A stretch of 64,000 bases of DNA from Calycina herbarum (lineage: Eukaryota > Ascomycota > Leotiomycetes > Helotiales > Pezizellaceae). Below, piece after piece: positions 33,425 to 45,000 of the stretch (position 1 is the first letter of the stretch; every line of letters starts with the position of its first letter). Location: positions 36,521 through 100,520 of the forward strand of contig LLEY01000201.1 in assembly GCA_001414485.1 (NCBI GenBank), in the 5' to 3' direction. Below the pieces are notes generated by a model, which was given only the letters and a program-made list of their open reading frames with translations, made no database searches and was not told where the DNA came from. The position numbers and the translations under genes were made by a program.

Positions 33425-36400
33425 TCAAGTCTGAACCGGAGTAGAGATATGACGATTCCAATTATTTCCATAACCTCTTCCTCCCCCTCTGTGGCTGCCA
33501 CGACTGGTGTAGTGAGGGTTTGGCGAGATTGTCGAGTTTTCTGATTTTGGTGAAGAAAAGTTTTCTTTTCCTCTACCGCCTCTAACATTGGGCGAAGAGG
33601 CTTGCTGGGGTGCTCCTCTACCTCGGGCCCCTCCTCGTCTTGGGTTGCTTCTTTGTCTAGGGGCAAAGGCACCGGTGACGATTTTCTCTGCTTCTCCCGG
33701 AAGATGAACACGAAGTGTAAATCTGTTGTGAAGAACGGAATCAGGGAAATCAATAGGTTCCATGCTGACAACCTCTGCTGCCTGAAATTTCTTGGGGATG
33801 GACTTTGGTGGTTGCTGTGCAGGAGACCAAGCTGCAGCAGGTGCTTGGGAGGGCAATTTGATTGGCGGAAGGGAGCCCATCTCTTGCTCTTCAAAACACT
33901 CCTCAGCAGCTGGCTTCGACATGGTAGATCCATTATCCGGAACCAAAACTCCAGCAGACAACGATGGTAATGAGACCGTGGCGGCGGACTGAGATCGAGG
34001 AAGTTCCAAAGCATTTTTGCTGCTTGAATCAACTGCTAGGGCATGCGAAGACTTTGGTGGTGAGTTTCCGGTGCCTTTGCGTCCAATCAGTGAGTTGATT
34101 CTGTCTTGCCACCCCCCTGCACCTGTTTCTGGCTGTCTACGAACATCTTGGTGAGATGATGCTGCTCTTGATGTATAGTCTTGCCGTGGTGGGTGAGCTG
34201 GGCCATGTTGCAAAGGCACCGCGACTGCTGCTGCAAAGCTTGCTGGCTTTGGTGGGCCAATTGGCGCAAGTACAGTTGGTGGTGGGAGTTTTACCACAGG
34301 CGCTGGCTTAGGCAGAGATACCAACGGGCGAGCGCTATCTCCATCATACGCCGGATGACCAGCCATTGTAGGTGGCGGAGGCGAGGGTGATCCAGGACGG
34401 TCGAATGGCATTGGCTGCTCTTCGAGGCGAGCATCTCTGTTATTGGGGAAGAATCGAGAGTCACGAACTCGTGGAGATGGGTTGTTATTAGGGGCAGTGC
34501 GCCAGGCGTCACCAAATTGAGGTGGTGCGTTGCCAATTGCGTCCGCATTTGACTTGACAGCAGGTACATTTGCCTCGACTCCAGCTTGTTTGGTACGATC
34601 TCCTTGTTCCGTAACAGCAACTGCTCTCCATGTCTCTTTGTAGGTCGTGTGGATGTCCGGCAACAGGCCTTGTGCCTCGAGCTCCTTTCTTTCAGCAGCC
34701 TCAGCCTCTTGCTTCTGGCGAAGAAGAGAGTCATCATGTTGAACCTTCTCCGCTGCAAGTGCCCAACCCGTGCCTGCAACCATCCGACGCTGTTCCTCCA
34801 TATGGGAATCGACGTGACGTGAAGGTGGACCAATTGGTGCTGGTCTTGACACGAATGGATCGCGACGACCTTGAGAAAACTGGTTATTATTTCCACGATT
34901 TTGGTTTGGTGGGCCAATTGGACCAGGATGTTGGGATGTATGGAGGTTTGGCACCCGACTTAATTCGGGATTGAAAGTGCCATTGCCCAAAGTACGATCA
35001 TTTGTGGGTGGTCCCCAAACACTTCGAGAAGCAGATTGTTGTGGCGGTGGTGCCCATGGGCCTTGGTTCTGAGCAGCCTGGTAGCGCTCTGAAGAACTAC
35101 TCTGCCATGGCTGAGGTCTGGTTTCCTGAGGACCTTGTCGTGAACCCGTGGAAAGCTTCGGCTCATGATTAATGCCATTCGTACGAGGCTCCGAGGTAGG
35201 TTTTTCGGGTTTGGCATCGGCAGTGGATGTAGGAGGAGGCTCGTGTGGCGGTTCTGTAGGAGTTACTTTTGCCTCGTCAGCAGACTTTTCAGCAACAGGT
35301 GCTTGAGCTGGCTCAGTGACAGCTTGCTGCTGTCTTGCTTGGATCTGGACGGGAACAGCCTTGTCCTGCTTTGGGGTGGTGGCCTTGCTGGGCTTCTCCG
35401 GGAGAGGACCCATTGCCTCGAGCTTGATGCGAATGCGTTCGCGTTTCGCAGCTTCTTCCTTTGCCTCTTCCTGTCTTCTCTTGATCGCAGCCTCGCGAGC
35501 AAGTTTCATTTTTTGACTTTGGGCTTCGACGATGTCGGGACCATTAAATCGAGGCGCACTCGGTCCATCGACAGATTCTGGGACTGACGGTGCCAATTGT
35601 CCATGTGTTGATTGAGGTGAAGGGTGGCTAACAACCGGCGACGCCCGAGATTGCCATTGTTGATGTTGTGTTGCAGGGCCACGATTTTGTTGCTGACCTG
35701 AAGGTGAGAAGGGTCTTGGTGAGGAAGGTGCGTCGCTGACCGCGGCCAACGAGCCTCGCCTTAAACTCAACATTTCATGAGGCGGCGGCATTTCATGACC
35801 ACTTGCACCCCGGCTCATACGCCTAATAAAGTTCCCACTTCCACCACTGACATTTGAAGATGTACGGCGGCGACTGAATGAAGGATCTTGGCCACCTGCT
35901 CTATGGGTTTGGAAAGCGGCCGATGGTTCTGCAGGGCCATCTTGGTGCGGTCTCTGCAAGACTGCTGGTTGTCTCGCATCATTACGCGTAGAACCTCTCC
36001 TGCTATCATTCACAGGCTCATATCTACCAGATTGCGAGTTGTACAGTTCTCTGCTTGGGTTTGCATTTCCATCTCTCCATGATCGACTGAAGTCGTCTGC
36101 AGCAATTTCCTTTGCTGGAGGAGGGGGCATAGCCTGAAATCCATGGGGATCTCTCTGGCCGAATCGGCTTGGTGGTGCTTGATTCTGGGGAATCTCAATT
36201 GCAACCGGGGCAACTTTGTCTACAGGAGGTAAAGAGGCCCATGGCGATTTGACTGGCGTAGGAGGTCCTGGTGGTTTTGCTACCAAGGTTGGCTTCTCTG
36301 CAGCACCCTTAAGGACTAGACCAGCTCTACCAGACCCAAAGCCGCTGGGCTTCACAGTTGGTGATGCAGATTGCACAGGAGCTGGCGAATTGGACTTTGG

Positions 36401-37339
36401 TTCTTCGACCGACTTCACATCCTTTGATATCGCTACGGGTTCCGGGGTTGGTTCAGGAGCAGGAACTGGTGTCTCATCAGCTTGAGGTAAAGTGATCTTG
36501 GTCCCATCCGTCCATTCAATGGTTTCCGGAGCCCAGTCATCATCGTCGTCATCTATGTCCGCCCAATTCTTTTCTTTGCCCGGATCATCGGATTGAAGTC
36601 TCGTGGCCAAATGGATTCCATATCTCTGCTTTAACTCTTCGTCTGTGAAACGTTTTGGTTCAGGAGGGGCCGCAGCTAGGATGAAATTAGTATTACTAAG
36701 AATTGCAGGTGAATATGTAACGTACGTTTGTTCTTGTTCCACACAGCACTCGCGTCCGGAGCCGCCCCAGCTTTGCTTCCATTTGCAGTCACAGAATTGC
36801 GTGCAGTCGAATCACGCAGACCACTCCCAGACTTCGCAACCAATCGAGGCCTCGGGGCGCTGCTTGTCAAGGGACCAGTTTGTGTCGAGGCACTTCCTGC
36901 AGCTCCTTTCTCGCCTAGCTTGGTCGTGGCAGGAGTTGTCGCACCTTTGGCTGCGAGAAAAGTTTTGTTGACCGATACGGGTTTGAAGGATAGTGCTTTC
37001 TTTACAGTCGAAGTAGTTCGCAGGTGACCGGACTGGGTTTTCGAGGTTTCCGCTTTCGAAGCTTCAGTATCCGATCCTCCACTAACACTGACCTCCGCCG
37101 AGTCGACACCTGGCTCAACTTTATCAGAGACTTGCTTGACATCATCTCGCTCGGTATTTGGTGTTCCATTTACGGCAGGCTGTTCAATCGGGGAGACATC
37201 CTGGCTCGAGTTTTCAGTTGCGTTCTGGTCGCAAGTTAGCAAAGAGATTTATACAATAGGAATTGCGCAGGTATACCAGCTCATGATCAGGTACTGTAGT
37301 CGACGTCGCAAGGTTTTCAGAAGTGGCTTCAGTTGCCAT
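33425..37339 (-). CDS. Large disordered RG/Pro/Gln-rich protein, conserved-looking, function unknown
   Basis: Three exons fit: 37339-37277 (MATEATSENL..), 37224-36726 and 36675-33425 (acceptor CCTAG), about 1270 residues. Most is low complexity: Ser/Thr/Ala-rich N-terminus (25-185), then a more ordered block (about 190-260) with PKRFTDEELKQRYGIHLA and NWADIDDDDDDWAPETIEW. A charged coiled region with KLAREAAIKRRQEEAKEEAA follows (about 590-640). Long Pro/Gln/Asn-rich tracts come next, then an ordered C-terminal stretch (PIDFPDSVLHNRFTLRVHLP, near 1175). A tail with RRGGARGRG and SHRGGGRGYGNN ends the protein. RG/RGG motifs and disorder suggest an RNA-binding or RNP-granule role. That is inference; I do not recognise a named family. 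Confidence 0.8.
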
Positions 37340-38540
37340 CATACGTCTTCAGAGATGTTTGTGTATGTTCGAAGAGCTGCGCATGCGTTGGCCCGTTCTC
37401 CGTGTTCGTCTGCTTGCGTGGCGCGCGATGTAATCGAGGGTGGGAGGGGTATTATTAGTCGCAGGATCAATGAGGCGACAATTTGATGGAAAGATAAATC
37501 CTTCTTTAGTTCGCTGGGAGGCTTTGGGGATGATGAAGTCAGACAGTGTTCTGGTGAAGCAGCTGTGTCGAACCTTGTTGGATCGATTAGGTTAGCTCAG
37601 AATTACTAGTGCAGCCGAACTGTGGCTCAAGGCTGAGTGAGGACTTGGCGGTTTGAGTCGTCTCTCCATCGTCTGACCTACAATGCATTGATTTGCAAAA
37701 GTATGACCATATTATTGTTGTTATGGTTCAAAAGTGTTTTCAAGCATAGCATCAATAGTAGAATCTATTTTGGGTTTCATTTAGTTACCGGTCTGCAATC
37801 GGGGTGGTCTACAGCTAGTCTGCAATTGCTGTCCAAAGACTAACAGTCAACCAGACAAGTTGACAGTGATCCATCACTTCGATTTCTACCACTAGGTGAA
37901 TCATACTTTGCACCACGACTGGAAGCATTATTAATGCAATTACTAAATGAATTAGCATCTACACAATATATTTGACATTTGTAATCAAGCCTATTTAAAC
38001 TTGATGTTGAATTGAATAAACTGATCCATCTCAAATAAGGCTAATTGAAATTATTGTACAACAGTGTTAGGTCAATTCACCTTGTAGTCGGGATTATTCG
38101 GAAATAATTGCAAGTAACTAGGTCTTCAATCAAAGATAGTCGGATAATAGATGATATGAATCAATCAGCTGTTTTTGCTAACAGCGGATTTGGACAATAT
38201 TATTAGGTACTCAGTAGACATACTTGTCATATGAGTATGAGACATGGTTGTAACAGTTTTGTGACTCTGTTTGGTAGAGTCATTTCAAGGGTATATTCTC
38301 TAAAGAATGGGCAGAAAATTAATGGTAATAGGTCACATATTCAGCAACAGAGGAAGATCGCATGATGGTGACCTGAAATGACAAGAGCAGCCTTTCTGGA
38401 TATGTTCATCCAATGAAACATAAAGAAATAACACAATCATATCCGTTAACTCTTGGTATTCTTCTTCTAACCCTATTTACAAACTAGTAAAACATGCCTT
38501 GCCTCTCTCCCCTTGTAGCCTCAGACCCAAGATACGTCGT
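37340..38540. other. Intergenic region, no gene seen
   Basis: It holds the upstream region of the minus-strand RG-rich protein gene and the 3' flank of the minus-strand ATP17 gene. It becomes AT-rich from about 37700. Short ORFs here show no coding pattern and no repeats stand out. Confidence 0.35.
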
Positions 38541-39140
38541 TTAGTGGGCGTTGTTTTTGTGGTGTCCTATTCTATATTAGTGATTGATTGCTGGAATTGA
38601 ATTGGAAGAGCCATACGGAGATGGAAGTAGTAGTTTTGGGCGTAACCAATGGTAACAAGGAACGCAATGATGTGGATGATGGCTAGAATCAAGTGGTTAG
38701 CATTTTTTGCGAGATGTATATCCCAGATTGGTAAATCCTACGTGTTGCAGAGGCGTTCTTTCCAAAGTATGCATGTTGGTATCTGGCGAAGAGTCCCTTT
38801 GGCTTGATCTCTGGAGCGGATCCTCTTGGGAGCTTCTCATAGAAGCTGACTACACGAGACATACGAGCAGCATCTTGTGCAGCACCGAGTCCCTACATCA
38901 TATCAGCCCAGTCCTTCCTTTCAATCCATTCATCTGTCGAAGGTATCGGCCTCATCGGGAGGTTCGCGGTCGCTCGGCTGAAGGGCGCATCGTGGGGGTT
39001 TGGGATAGGCGGAACTTACGGAAGGAGAGGCCACCTAGTAGATGATTAGCTATGGGAATTAGAGTAGCTAGTTTGAAGTTCTAGAGGTTTACCTTTGGTG
39101 GAATGAGGGTGGAAAGCGCCCGACGGGTAACGAAGCTCAT
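38541..39140 (-). CDS. ATP17: Mitochondrial ATP synthase subunit f (F-type, membrane part)
   Basis: This is a small subunit of the F1Fo ATP synthase membrane sector in the inner mitochondrial membrane. Five exons join in phase: 39140-39093, 39034-39020 (15 nt, VASPS), 38892-38742, 38682-38617 and 38566-38541. They give 101 residues, the same length as yeast Atp17. The N-terminus MSFVTRRALSTLIPPK is an import-type presequence. The core reads AARMSRVVSFYEKLPRG, then GLFARYQHAYFGKNAS. A membrane segment IIAFLVTIGYAQNYYFHLR follows and the end is HHKNNAH. The last intron (GTATGG..ATATAG) falls inside the final Arg codon before HHKNNAH; reading through it gives a false C-terminus. It is divergent with the complex I subunit gene at 39428. 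Confidence 0.93.
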
Positions 39141-39427
39141 CTTAATGGCTGCGACCGGTATTAGTCCAATTGATATCCAGATATGGAGGGGATGCTGATT
39201 GCGCGATGCTTCGGAATTTCGTACCTAGATTGAGAGTCTGTATGTTGCGGAGGAGAGGGTCTTGTGGTTGGTTGCTGTTGGGGAGAAGACATCAAAGTTG
39301 ACAAGCTCGGGATTTCAAGGTCGCGCTAGTAGGCGAATAAGGTTTAGCGTCATTTTGACCATTGCAAGTTCCAGGACTCCACGATACATGCAATAGCTTC
39401 CCCCCATAGATTCGGAGACAACACAAA
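39141..39427. promoter_or_regulatory. Bidirectional promoter of ATP17 and the NDUFS4 homologue
   Basis: Only 287 bp separate the two divergent start codons, and the gap must hold both promoters and 5' leaders. Both products are nuclear-encoded inner-membrane respiratory subunits, which suggests co-regulation. I do not see a motif I can name with confidence. Confidence 0.5.
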
Positions 39428-40155
39428 ATGTCGCTCCTACGACCTTCAATTGGTGGCCGATTGCTTAGAGCAGGTGGCCCAGCATCACAACGAGGCCTCT
39501 CCGGTGCTGTGCGGTTCAACAGTCAAGATGCCCAACCCAAAGAGCTCGAGACAGCATCTCCCACCTCGATAACAGAAGAAATCCGACCCAGACACAACCA
39601 ACAAGATTATTCAGCGGAGGTAGATCAAGCTACATCGTAAGTTTGGAACCCAAATATTGGAAATCCATCCGCTAATTTCATTAGAAACTTCTCGCCGGTT
39701 CCAAAACGAGTTATGGATGGTAGTCATGAAGGCAAAGTTCTAGCAGCAGCAGTCTTATCTGGAGCACCAATTGAGCTGGAAACAAGATCCGTCAGGTAAT
39801 TATTGCGGTCAAAATTCAAAACGATTTGTTCTCACATAATGCTAGGATATACAAGCCAACCAAAACCGCAACACAATCCGGAGAATGGCATGGACACCAC
39901 TGGCGAATGGACTGGGATATATTGCCAAAAGGACACCGATGGGAGAATCCATTGATGGGCTGGCAATCGTCGGCGGATTTCATGCAGGGTACCAACGTAA
40001 ACTTCAAGACGAAAGAAGACGCCATCAAATTCGCGGAGAAGCAAGGTTACGAATATTACGTCCAAGAGCCAAACAGCCGAAAGATTGTCCCAAAGCTTTA
40101 TGCTAATAACTTCTTGTGGTCCGATAAGAAGTTGAAGCATATCCGAACAAAGTAG
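39428..40155 (+). CDS. NDUFS4: NADH:ubiquinone oxidoreductase 18/21 kDa subunit (NDUFS4 family)
   Basis: This is an accessory subunit of mitochondrial complex I, at the peripheral arm near the NADH module. Exons are 39428-39636, 39685-39795 and 39846-40155, all GT..AG and phase-consistent, giving about 209 residues. An Arg/Ser-rich presequence ([17 protein letters not shown]) leads to the mature part. The family core reads [36 protein letters not shown] and [18 protein letters not shown]. The end is [19 protein letters not shown], the typical basic C-terminus. The fungal name would be the 21 kDa subunit (nuo-21 type). Confidence 0.95.
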
Positions 40156-40732
40156 ATGGGAGTAGATTGTACTTTACATAAGAACAACTGATCATGCATT
40201 ATTGGAATTCAAGAGTATTTGAGAAGTTGCTTTCCTATTTCAACAAGCTGGTTCTCATGTTCTATTTTACTGATCGATCCTCGAGTGAAGGAAAGTGACT
40301 GTGTCCGCAACTTTTGTATAAAGATTATTGGATATGGAATTCAGTGTTTCGATTCTTTGAAACCTACCTGGTTTGTTCTCATTGGAGTATTGTTTTATAT
40401 ATTTATCATTCATGCACACACTTTTTTCCTCCACAAATTTCCTTTAGAAGGGCAAAGAGTGTCTCCTCTAAATTAGTCTTGCCTAGAATGATCTAGCCCG
40501 AGAAACACGAGTGTGTCCAAATTTTGCTCGGTATTGATTTTCATTCTAGGATTGTTTATTTGTTTCTATTCCACGCTCACTCTACGTATAGTCTTGCAAG
40601 TCCGTCAAACCGCATTCTAATCTATGAGCAACCTTGAGGATTTCGCGGGCTAGCTAACTCGGATCGTCAACGTCTTCCATTCTCCCGCAAACAATTGTCC
40701 CAAGCCAAGCTCCATGCCACGATCACAGGTTC

Positions 40733-41515
40733 CTACTCTCTCGCCACCTCTTCAACAAAGCGTGGATCGAATTCAAAGAGTTTAGGAAAAACCATTTTCT
40801 CCTCGATCATATCATAAATCGGAAGCAGTTTCCTGAAATCGGGAGCGAGTGTCGACAGGTCAACGACTTCGACAGATGGCAAGTTCGAAAATGTTTTGAG
40901 GAATCTCTCCAGGCCTGGAGCTATTGCCCACGAATCATGCGTTGTGTGAGAGAGTTTGGGCGATCTTTCTCCCCAGTGCTTTCCTAAGCTATGGAGGTCT
41001 TCCACTATGGAGGGCATTTGGATCTTGATAATTCCGTTCTTCCAATCTGCGATCCTTGTTACTTTTTGTTGAAGCTGCGAATGGATTCGTTCATCCCCAC
41101 AAGTGTCGGGGTGTTCGTTGATATAGAGGAAGTATTGAGGACTGATCAATATCTCGGAGAGATTCGAGTACACCACCTTCGATACTTCGGCGAAGATTTG
41201 CTTGTTAGTAAATAGAAGAGGGATACTGCCGATACCCTTAGTAATCAACTTGGTTTCTCCCAATGGTTCAGGCCATAAAGTCAATGCCAAATTGGTCACG
41301 CCTGAACGAATTTCATTTGTTTTTTCCCTGGAATCTTTTGATCGGCTGATGGCGTCTGTCACACAGAATTTGAAGATGTTTTCACGCATTTCGTAGGGTA
41401 AACTCATGAGTCTGGAATTCCCATTTGGATTTATCGTTGGGTGTGTAGATGTGAAGTTTAGAGGTTTGTTGACATTAGACAATGGGGAGACTGGTTCAAC
41501 TCCGTTGATGTTCAT
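40733..41515 (-). CDS. 2EXR/F-box-like protein, function unknown
   Basis: One exon. The ORF is open from 41623, but the start at 41515 (MNINGVEPVSPL) is preferred because the upstream 36 residues are Leu/Phe-rich and unlike the rest. The protein is then 260 residues. It contains LMSLPYEMRENIFKFCV near residue 37, the leucine-rich opening of 2EXR/F-box-like proteins common in helotialean genomes. The middle holds LLFTNKQIFAEVSKVVYSN, the usual second landmark (neighbouring residues on a cysteine-free helix). The C-terminal third has no recognised domain. It is convergent with the NDUFS4 homologue (577-bp gap) and divergent from PRP22. Confidence 0.65.
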   Translation of the reverse strand: MNINGVEPVSPLSNVNKPLNFTSTHPTINPNGNSRLMSLPYEMRENIFKFCVTDAISRSKDSREKTNEIRSGVTNLALTLWPEPLGETKLITKGIGSIPLLFTNKQIFAEVSKVVYSNLSEILISPQYFLYINEHPDTCGDERIHSQLQQKVTRIADWKNGIIKIQMPSIVEDLHSLGKHWGERSPKLSHTTHDSWAIAPGLERFLKTFSNLPSVEVVDLSTLAPDFRKLLPIYDMIEEKMVFPKLFEFDPRFVEEVARE

Positions 41516-42085
41516 TTTAAATTGTAGTGAGTAGTTGGACTTCTGAAAAGGAAAACACGAATGGTTGGAGTTTGGAAATGGGAGAAGTTTGAGGTATTCT
41601 AATATTGGAACTAGGAGGTGCACGTAAGATCTTCACTATACACGTATGTACTTCGAAGAATGTGCCTGCTCGCTGCACCTGATAGTAAACGCTATGACTA
41701 CAGGAAGATTGTTGGTTGTTTGCATGGCTGGATTTCTTCGAGGAGCAAAATTGTCGTGCTTGAGAGCAGTTCGGATATCTTTGATAGACAAGCAGGTGCT
41801 CGTTCGTTTTGTATGAGAGCCTCTTAATAATGGAAGCAAGAGGAAAAGTTTAGAGCAAATTTGAGTTCTAGGAGGTGAAAAGAAAACCTTAGGAAGGCGA
41901 TGATAAGGTTACTTAATTAAGTACAATGACCTGGTTAAAAATAAATAGTGAGGCAACTGCGGTAAAATGTTATTCCGATTTAAGGTTGACTAGTGCACGG
42001 ATCACATAGCCTCGCCATCCCATCGCATTTGAGAGCATTTCTAAAATGTTAAGTTTGGTTCCACGAGCCCGCAACATTAAACATC
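41516..42085. promoter_or_regulatory. Intergenic region shared by divergent 2EXR-like gene and PRP22
   Basis: This 570-bp gap lies between opposite-strand starts. It contains both 5' leaders. No specific element is recognised. Confidence 0.35.
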
Positions 42086-45000
42086 ATGGACGATCTCGAA
42101 TCCCTTGAAATCCTCTCGTTAGTCTCAAAAGTGAGCTCCGAACTACAAAATCATATAGGAGTTGGCGACAAGACCCTCGCCGAATTCCTCATTGCGCAAC
42201 ATGCAGAATGTAAATCACTCGAGGAGTTCCAGCAGAAGCTGGATGCATTGGACGCAGGCTTTCCCCGGAGTTTGATTGAGAGTATTGATCGTTTAGTGTT
42301 GACTATGCACCCTAAGTACAAGGGAGGGAAGGGCAGACAGGCTGAGAACGGGGCGCGAAAGACGGAAGAGAAGACCAAAGTCTTTAAAGGACTTGCGCTG
42401 CCCGACAAACAGCTGCCGTGGACGGACGAACCCGAGGATACCAATGGAAGCGCAATCCCAGGCACGGATGCCATCGATGATACGTTGGCCCTCCTAGAAG
42501 GACTTGAACCAAAAGCCAGGATCGAGAAACCAAGCCGAAAACGAAGTCGGAGTCCAGAAGACCATGATAGAGGTCGCAGCCGGAAGGAGAGATATAGGTC
42601 ACGGTCACGATCGCGGTCTGCAGACGATACACGGAGAAGAAGGAGAAAAGTGCACCAGGACGAGGACGAATTTGGACGGGTGAGAAACGGGCACAAGTCG
42701 AGTCGGAGAAGGAGAGAGGACGACCAATTCAAGAGACCTCCTGTCCCAGAAATTGACGATGAACCTATATTATACAAAGTTTACGATGGCCATGTAACAG
42801 GCGTCAAAGATTTTGGTGCTTTCGTCAATATACATGGAGTTAAAGGAAAGGTGGATGGTCTTGTGCATGTGTCTGCTTTGGTTGAGGGCCAACGTGTGAA
42901 CCACCCATCAGATCTGGTTTCAAGGGGGCAACCAGTTAAAGTCAAAGTCTTGAAAATCGAAGGCACGAGGATAGGCCTTTCGATGAAGGATGTTGACCAA
43001 GAAACGGGAAGAGACATGGCACCACAAGAAAGAATACAATCTGGCGCGAATAACGAGCGCCTTGGTGGAGGAAAAGACGAATATGGATTGATCGACGAGA
43101 AGGCCATCGTTTTCGAGGGTGATATGTCAAACAGGTCCCGGAAACCGAAAAAGAGGATGACATCTCCTGAGCGATGGGAAATTCGACAACTCATTGCTTC
43201 AGGTGTTGTTAAAGCATCAGAATATCCTGACCTTGATGAGGATTATAACGCAGCTCTTAACGGAGAAGGAGAAATGGAGCTGGAAGAGGACGTGGATATT
43301 GAATTACGAGAAGAAGAACCACCTTTTCTCACTGGACAAACCAAACAGTCCCTTGAACTCTCTCCTATCCGAGTTGTGAAAGCCCCAGACGGTTCTATGA
43401 ACCGAGCAGCTATGGCTGGAGCAACACTAGCGAAGGATCGCAGAGAATTGAAACAACAAGAAGCCCAGGATAAAGCTACAGAAGAAGGCGCGAAAGTGGA
43501 CTTGTCAGCCAATTGGCAAGATCCAATGGCAGACCCGGAAGGACGAAAGTTTGCGAGCGACCTGAAAAGCATAAAACCTGTGCAAGCAATCGAAGATGTT
43601 CCGGACTGGAAAAAGGCAACTCAAAATAAAGAGCAGTCTTTGGGACGCCGGACGGATATGACCATAAAGGAACAGCGAGAATCCCTCCCAGTTTTCCGAT
43701 TCCGAAGCGAACTGATCAAGGCTGTGCATGCAAATCAACTTTTGATTGTGGTTGGAGATACAGGTTCGGGTAAAACAACGCAACTGACCCAGTATCTGGC
43801 TGAAGCAGGGTTTGCGAACAATGGTATGATCGGCTGTACACAACCTCGTCGTGTGGCTGCCATGTCAGTGGCAAAGCGAGTATCTGAGGAAGTCGGATGT
43901 GAGCTTGGCCAAGAGGTTGGATACACTATTCGATTCGAGGATTGCACTTCGCCTACTACGAAAATCAAGTACATGACTGACGGCATGTTACAACGTGAGA
44001 TTCTGATGGACCCTGATCTAAAGAGATATTCTGTTATCATGTTGGATGAAGCTCACGAGCGTACTATTGCTACGGATGTCCTGTTTGCGTTGCTTAAGAA
44101 AACTTTGAAACGCCGACCAGACATGAAGGTCATTGTCACCTCCGCGACTCTGGATGCCGATAAGTTTTCGGCATACTTTAATGAATGTCCTATCTTCTCC
44201 ATTCCTGGACGTACATTCCCGGTCGAGGTTATGTACTCTCGCGAGCCAGAATCGGATTACTTGGACGCAGCATTGGTTACCGTCATGCAGATACACTTGA
44301 CAGAACCTCCTGGAGATATCTTACTCTTCTTGACAGGCCAGGAAGAAATCGATACCAGTTGTGAGATTTTATTTGAGCGTATGAAAGCCCTCGGGCCAAG
44401 TGTCCCGGAACTCATCATTCTCCCCGTATACTCTGCTCTCCCTAGTGAGATGCAAAGTAAAATTTTCGACCCTGCGCCGCCTGGAAGTCGGAAAGTCGTT
44501 ATTGCCACCAATATCGCTGAAACCTCGATTACCATTGATCATGTCTACTATGTCATCGATCCTGGATTTGTCAAGCAGAACGCCTATGATCCAAAATTGG
44601 GAATGGATTCACTTATTATCACACCAATTTCTCAAGCCCAGGCCAAACAGCGTGCTGGACGTGCTGGAAGAACTGGTCCTGGAAAGTGTTTCCGCCTCTA
44701 CACAGAGGCTGCATTCCAATCTGAAATGTTACCTACTTCGATTCCTGACATCCAACGCCAGAATTTGTCGGTCACTATTTTGATGTTGAAGGCTATGGGG
44801 ATCAATGACCTGCTCCATTTTGATTTCATGGACCCTCCTCCTACGAATACCATGTTAACGGCGCTTGAAGAACTTTACGCTCTATCAGCTCTGGATGACG
44901 AAGGTCTTCTTACTCGACTAGGTCGGAAAATGGCCGACTTTCCAATGGAACCATCACTCGCAAAGGTTTTGATTTCATCGGTTGATTTACAATGTTCTGA

